Below, in pieces: positions 60,337-64,000 of a stretch of DNA of 64,000 nt. Below the pieces are notes generated by a model. The model was given only the letters and a program-made list of their open reading frames with translations. It was not told where the DNA came from and made no database searches. This DNA comes from CADCWK01 sp035944555 (GTDB taxonomy: Bacteria; Chloroflexota; Chloroflexia; Thermomicrobiales; UBA6265): NCBI GenBank assembly GCA_035944555.1, contig DASZAY010000026.1, forward strand, positions 1 to 64,000, in the 5' to 3' direction. Within the stretch, counting starts at the first letter, position 1, and each line of letters starts with the position of its first letter. Made by a program: the position numbers and the translations under genes.

Positions 60337-60876
60337 TCAGGCACCGCCGGCCGGCGGCCCGACCTGGATGGAGCGGAAGAACGCGACCGCTTCGGCGCTC
60401 TGGCCGGTGCCGGTCATGTGGACCGCGGAACCGACCTCACCACCGGTCCGGGCCTCGGGATGGATGGTCAGCGTGACGGGTTGCGGATCACGGGTCACCC
60501 ACAGGTAGATCAGCCCTGGGATGATCCCGGCGAGGAAGAGCATGCCGATCACCATCCGGTTGGGCTCCGGTTCACGGGAGACGATGACCCGGTCTTCTTC
60601 GGAGTCCTGCAGGTCCCATCCCCGCCCATCGAACCAGGTATCCGCCTGGTCGAGCACCTCGTGGGCCGGGACCGGCACGTTCGCGGTGAATTCGAACGGA
60701 CGCCGCCGGATGCGCTCGGCGTCCAGGACCAGCGCGAGGACGAGCACGATCAGCGAGACGACCACCAGCGGTCCGATCAGGCCGGAGAGGCCGTCGACGT
60801 TCGTGACCAGTACCCAGGCGGCGATGACACCGATGAGGGTCCACACGGACCAGCGCAGCAAGCCAATCAGACGCAA
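60337..60876 (-). CDS. Membrane protein, paralogue trio member 3
   Basis: A 179-residue protein: helices WSVWTLIGVIAAWVLVTNV and LIGPLVVVSLIVLVLALVLD, then EVLDQADTWFDGRGWDLQD, helix MVIGMLFLAGIIPGLIYLWV, and a beta domain ending AEAVAFFRSIQ, the same ending as member 1. Start is TTG at 60876 behind GGAG (8 bases); the ATG at 60890 is out of frame. It is divergent from the Fur-family gene with 65 bases between. Function unknown. Confidence 0.75.
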   Translation of the reverse strand: MRLIGLLRWSVWTLIGVIAAWVLVTNVDGLSGLIGPLVVVSLIVLVLALVLDAERIRRRPFEFTANVPVPAHEVLDQADTWFDGRGWDLQDSEEDRVIVSREPEPNRMVIGMLFLAGIIPGLIYLWVTRDPQPVTLTIHPEARTGGEVGSAVHMTGTGQSAEAVAFFRSIQVGPPAGGA

Positions 60877-60941
60877 CGGAGACGCTCCATGGTAGGGAGG
60901 AATCGGCCGGAACGGCGGCCACGCGGTGGTACCATTGCAGC

Positions 60942-61409
60942 ATGACACGCATCGAGGCACCCGGCAGCGCGACCGTGCCAGCAATCACGACCAACGAGAT
61001 CGTCACCGTGCTCGGGCAGCATGGCTACCGGACGACCACGCCTCGCCAGGCCGTCGTCGATGCCGTGCTGCGCTACCAGCGCCCGTTCACGGCCGAGCAG
61101 ATCGTCGCCGACCTCAAGGCCAGCCACCCGTCGCTGGGCCGGGCGACCGTCTATCGGACGCTCGAGATCCTCGCGTCGGTCGATGTCCTCACCCGCGTGC
61201 TTGGGCCCGATGGCCACTCTGCCTATGTTGTCGGAGTCCCCGGCCACCGGCACCACCTGATTTGCTCGCGCTGCGGCGTGGCGGTCGCCTTCACGCAATG
61301 CCCGATGGACGACCTGGTCCGCTCCCTGACCCGCGACACCGACTACGAAATCGAGGGCCACCTGATCGAAGTGTTCGGCGTCTGCCCCCAGTGCCGCGCC
61401 GCCGCCTGA
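60942..61409 (+). CDS. Fur-family metal-responsive regulator (Zur-like by context)
   Basis: A 155-residue Fur-family repressor. DNA-binding winged helix: QHGYRTTTPRQAVVDAVLRY near 25, and LGRATVYRTLEILASVDVL near 66 with the recognition helix. The dimer/metal part has GVPGHRHHLICSRCGVAVAF near 97 with His ligands and the first CxxC, EGHLIEVFGVCPQC near 138 with the second CxxC, so a structural zinc is expected. It is followed by a metal ABC ATPase and permease, so zinc or manganese is the likely signal. A TGGTACCA palindrome at 60927-60934 lies just upstream, in the divergent promoter region. Confidence 0.92.
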   Translation: MTRIEAPGSATVPAITTNEIVTVLGQHGYRTTTPRQAVVDAVLRYQRPFTAEQIVADLKASHPSLGRATVYRTLEILASVDVLTRVLGPDGHSAYVVGVPGHRHHLICSRCGVAVAFTQCPMDDLVRSLTRDTDYEIEGHLIEVFGVCPQCRAAA

Positions 61410-61425
61410 TCGCGCCCTCACCTTG

Positions 61426-61452
61426 TTGACACATCGTCTCATCTCGTAGAAT
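61426..61452 (+). promoter_or_regulatory. Promoter of the metal ABC transporter
   Basis: TTGACA (61426-61431) and TAGAAT (61447-61452), spacer 15 bases, 61 bases before the ATPase start. A Fur/Zur operator would be expected to overlap; no clear palindrome is seen. Confidence 0.5.
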
Positions 61453-61513
61453 CCCCGGTCGCTGGGGTGCGGCCGGTCGCGCCGTGCCCGTCCCGTCTCC
61501 GCCCCGAGGTCGC

Positions 61514-62320
61514 ATGGCCGCTCCCCAACCGTGTCCCCCGCCATCCCGTGACGCATCACCGATCCTCTCGCTGGAGGGCGTGTCGGTTCATTACGGTCGC
61601 CGCCTGGCGCTCGGCGACGTGACGCTCCGGTTCTCGGCCGGCGAATCGGTCGCAGTGGTCGGACCCAATGGGGCCGGCAAGAGCACGCTGCTCCGAGTCC
61701 TGGCCGGGATGCTCACCCCGTCCCACGGCCGGCTCACGCGCCATCCGGGCCGCGATGGCGGCCGCCCCCGGATCAGCTACGTCCCCCAGCGAACCGGCGT
61801 CGACTGGAGCTTTCCGGTCAACGTCCTCGACGTGGTGCTGATGGGACTGCCCTCCGACGGCCCACTCGCCCGGCTCCTGCCGTTCCGCCGCGCGGCCCGG
61901 GAGCAGGCCCTGGCGGCACTGGATCGGGTCGGGATGCGCGACTACGCCCATACCCAGATTGGCGAGCTGTCCGGTGGCCAGCAGCAGCGGGTCTTCCTTG
62001 CCCGGGCCCTCGTCCAGGAGGGAGATGTCCTGCTGCTGGACGAGCCGTTCACCGGGGTCGATGTCCCGACGCAGGATGTCCTGCTCGCCGTCCTCGCCGG
62101 ACAATGCCAGACCGGGCGAACTGTGATCTACGCTACCCACGATCTTGGGCAGGCGCGGCAGGCCGCGACCCGGATGCTCCTGGTCAATGGCAGCGTAATC
62201 GCTGACGGCGATCCCCGGAGCGTTCTCACCGCCGAGGCGCTGCGGTCCACGTTCGGTGGCCAGGCGCTGATCATCGGTGCCGACGAGCTCGCACCCTCAG
62301 TCACCGGAGGGGCGCAATGA
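61514..62320 (+). CDS. Metal-type ABC transporter ATPase (ZnuC/MntB-like)
   Basis: A 268-residue ATPase. Walker A GPNGAGKSTLL near residue 55, Q-loop SYVPQRTGVDWSFPVNV near 90 with the family mark VDW.FP, signature LSGGQQQRVFLARAL near 155, Walker B VLLLDEPFTGVD near 177, and switch His in YATHDLGQAR near 210. It powers metal uptake with the permease whose ATG overlaps its stop. ATG at 61514 follows CGAGG; a GTG at 61484 is possible but less likely. Confidence 0.94.
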   Translation: MAAPQPCPPPSRDASPILSLEGVSVHYGRRLALGDVTLRFSAGESVAVVGPNGAGKSTLLRVLAGMLTPSHGRLTRHPGRDGGRPRISYVPQRTGVDWSFPVNVLDVVLMGLPSDGPLARLLPFRRAAREQALAALDRVGMRDYAHTQIGELSGGQQQRVFLARALVQEGDVLLLDEPFTGVDVPTQDVLLAVLAGQCQTGRTVIYATHDLGQARQAATRMLLVNGSVIADGDPRSVLTAEALRSTFGGQALIIGADELAPSVTGGAQ

Positions 62321-63273
62321 TTGATCTGGCCGACGTGTCCCGCTGGCTGCTGGATCCGCTTGAACGCACCTTCATGCAGCACGCCTTTCTGGCCATCATC
62401 ATGGTCGGCGTGATCTGCGGCGCGACCGGCGCGTTCGTCACGCTGCGTGGGCTGGCCTTCATGGGCGACGCGCTGTCCCACGCGATCTTCCCCGGCGTCG
62501 CGATCGCGTTCGTGACTGGCGGCAACTTCCTGGTCGGCGCCCTCGTCGCGGCGGTGATCGTCTCGATCGGGATCGGCACGATCAGTCAGGGCGGCCGGAT
62601 CTCCCACGACACCTCGATCGGCGTGATCTTCGCCGGCGCCTTCGCGCTCGGTATCGCGATCATCTCCGTCCAGCAGAGCTACGCCCGCGACCTGAACTCG
62701 TTCCTGTTCGGCACGATCCTCGGGGTCACCCGCGACGACCTGGCGCTGACGGCGACGGTCGGCGGGCTGGTCCTGCTGGCGCTGCTGCTGTTCCGGCGGG
62801 AGCTGACGGCCGTCGCCTTCGATCGCACCTTCGCCGCCTCCCGCGGGTTGCGGCTCTGGCGCTGGGACCAGTTGTTCCTGCTCCTGCTGGCGCTCTCGAT
62901 CGTGATCAGCATCCAGACAGTCGGCAACATCCTGGTGCTGGCGATGCTGGTCACGCCCCCGGCGACGGCCCGGCTGCTGACGGACCGGCTGACGACGATG
63001 GTCGTGCTGTCATCCGTGATCGGCGCGCTCTGCGGGGTCGTCGGGTTGTACCTGTCGTACTGGCAGAACATCCCGTCCGGCGCGTGCGTGGTGCTGGTCG
63101 CGACGGCCGTCTTCCTCGTCGTCTTCCTGCTCGGGCCCCGGGCCGGTCTCCTGACCGTCTGGCTGCGGCACCGACTGCACCATGGCCACCCGGAGCGCGA
63201 CGCCGGCATGACCCGCCCGGCGATCGCGACCTCGACCACCGACCCGCTGGCCGGGGACACCGACCAGCCATAA
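62317..63273 (+). CDS. Metal-type ABC transporter permease (ZnuB/MntC-like)
   Basis: A 318-residue integral membrane permease of the ABC-3 family with eight to nine helices. Marks: FMQHAFLAIIMVGVICGATGAF near residue 17 (split as FMQHAFLAIIMVG), RGLAFMGDALSHAIFPGVAI near 47, QQSYARDLNSFLFGTILGVT near 110 and QTVGNILVLAMLVTPPATARL near 192. A cytoplasmic His/Arg tail follows (RHRLHHGHPERD). Start ATGA overlaps the ATPase stop. No binding protein follows in the next 400 bases. Confidence 0.94.
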   Translation: MIDLADVSRWLLDPLERTFMQHAFLAIIMVGVICGATGAFVTLRGLAFMGDALSHAIFPGVAIAFVTGGNFLVGALVAAVIVSIGIGTISQGGRISHDTSIGVIFAGAFALGIAIISVQQSYARDLNSFLFGTILGVTRDDLALTATVGGLVLLALLLFRRELTAVAFDRTFAASRGLRLWRWDQLFLLLLALSIVISIQTVGNILVLAMLVTPPATARLLTDRLTTMVVLSSVIGALCGVVGLYLSYWQNIPSGACVVLVATAVFLVVFLLGPRAGLLTVWLRHRLHHGHPERDAGMTRPAIATSTTDPLAGDTDQP

Positions 63274-63712
63274 GCATCCGCCTCCCCAGTCGGAGCAGAC
63301 CTCATCTGGAACAGACGCCTTCCGGGGTGGCCCTAACCGGAGCATCCCTTCCCGGAACAGACCCCTCCCCCAGCCCCTCCCCTGCTCCGGGTTGTCGCGG
63401 TGGTTGCCACCATGGCTTTAACGTCACCCGGCCAGGAGAGGGGGACTACCACATTACCGACCTGTCCGGGATGCATCCGGAGCGCACCCGCCCATTCGAC
63501 ATCGCCGTCATTGCCGTAGTGGCGACCACAAGGGATCGCCCCTACGGACGTCCCGCCACGGACATCTCCACCACGGTCGCCCCCGCCACGATCGTCGCAT
63601 GCCCCTGCTACCCTACCTCCCGTTTACTCGTATCCGAGGACCGCGCCAGATGGCCGGTCGGATTGGCCGTCCGGAGCCCGGGCGGCCGCCCACGCGGAGG
63701 ACCGGCAGACCG
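63274..63712. other. Intergenic region before the amidohydrolase
   Basis: 439 bases with no supported gene. It holds the hairpin at 63514-63547 and C-rich tracts near 63367-63390. A promoter for the downstream gene is expected but I see no strong boxes. Confidence 0.45.
63514..63547. repeat. REP-like intergenic hairpin
   Basis: CCGTAGTGGCGACC, short loop, then GGGATCGCCCCTACGG: an imperfect hairpin whose sides match the GTAGGGGCGACC...CCTAC element common between genes of several GC-rich phyla. Only this copy is seen in the window. Confidence 0.55.
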
Positions 63713-64000
63713 ATGGCCGAGACGACCCAGACGACGTTCGATGTCCTGATCCGCGGCGGTCGGATCGTCGACGGGACCGGCAACCCGTGGTTCTACGGCG
63801 ACCTGGCACTGCGGGGCGAGGAGATCGCCGCCATCGCCCCGCCGGGCACCATCGATCCGGCGTCCGCCGCCGATGTCGTCGACGCCTCCGGGCACGTCGT
63901 CAGTCCTGGCTTCGTCGATATCCAGTCCCACTCGCTCGTTCCACTGCTGACCGACGGGCGGGCGCTGAGCAAGATCACCCAGGGCGTCACGACCGAGATC
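63713..64000 (+). CDS. N-acyl-D-amino-acid deacylase-type amidohydrolase (5' part)
   Basis: The first 96 residues of a gene that continues beyond the window. The N-terminus matches the D-aminoacylase/dihydroorotase-like amidohydrolases: FDVLIRGGRIVDGTGNPWFYGDLA near residue 9 (split as DVLIRGGRIVDGTG and FYGDLAL), VVDASGHVVSPGFVDIQSHS near 58 with the metal His region, then ALSKITQGVTTEI. It would hydrolyse N-acyl-D-amino acids or similar amides with a bound metal. GGAGG lies about 12 bases before the ATG at 63713. Confidence 0.88.
   Translation, partial: MAETTQTTFDVLIRGGRIVDGTGNPWFYGDLALRGEEIAAIAPPGTIDPASAADVVDASGHVVSPGFVDIQSHSLVPLLTDGRALSKITQGVTTEI

Overview
The window is GC-rich DNA from what looks like a Chloroflexota bacterium of the Thermomicrobia type. 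This is an inference. It rests on many Tat-exported solute-binding proteins, tails rich in TP and ATP repeats, an L,D-transpeptidase carrying the FW..NG..FG.PI repeat module common in Chloroflexota, frequent GTG and TTG starts, cupredoxin and CopC/CopD proteins, and a sortase-type MPNTG anchor consistent with a single-membrane envelope. No mobile element, rRNA or CRISPR array is visible. One tRNA is present, and it is a selenocysteine tRNA.

Layout. 1-4.6 kb: sugar-type binding protein, S41 peptidase, small membrane protein, CHRD-like secreted protein. 4.7-11.4 kb: two paralogous family-5 binding proteins, each behind a near-identical promoter plus structured leader, the second followed by the two permeases of a Dpp/Opp-type transporter. 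11.4-15.5 kb: thioredoxin-reductase-like flavoprotein behind a strong palindromic operator, Rid-fold protein, L,D-transpeptidase, nadC. 15.5-22.5 kb (minus strand): CopC, a CopC-CopD-cytochrome c fusion, a DsbA-like thiol protein coupled to VKOR, PncC and an M16 peptidase, forming a copper and thiol-oxidation neighbourhood. 22.6-26.4 kb: a second complete Dpp/Opp-type operon. 26.6-33.8 kb: TlpA-like thioredoxin protein with a membrane partner, aminotransferase, membrane protein, and a GMC oxidoreductase with its gluconate-2-dehydrogenase-like subunit 3. 34-38.7 kb: purM, dynamin-like GTPase, PRC-barrel protein and PadR regulator. 38.8-39.2 kb: remnant of a VapC toxin. 39.3-44.8 kb: atypical SDR, divergent ureohydrolase, BrkB-type membrane protein, uronate-dehydrogenase-like protein, cation exchanger. 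45-47.6 kb: selC, haloalkane-dehalogenase-like hydrolase, M14/AstE-like deacylase, MIP18-family protein. 47.9-56.2 kb: triple cupredoxin, class II aldolase, MPNTG-anchored protein, queG, secreted protein, PfkB kinase, CitE-like lyase. 56.3-60.9 kb: DUF2207 protein and three paralogous membrane proteins. 60.9-64 kb: Fur-family regulator, metal ABC ATPase and permease, and the start of an amidohydrolase.

How it works together. Peptide/solute uptake (three family-5 binding proteins, two permease pairs), extracytoplasmic thiol and copper chemistry (CopC, CopD-cytochrome c, DsbA-VKOR, TlpA, cupredoxin), metal homeostasis (Fur/Zur-type module) and cofactor metabolism (nadC, pncC, queG, purM) dominate. 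Many convergent gene pairs are separated by perfect bidirectional hairpin terminators. The most unusual items are the duplicated leader RNA, the CopC-CopD-cytochrome c fusion next to a DsbA-VKOR pair, selC, the trio of paralogous membrane proteins, and several enzymes with altered active-site motifs. No clear new defence or mobile system was found.
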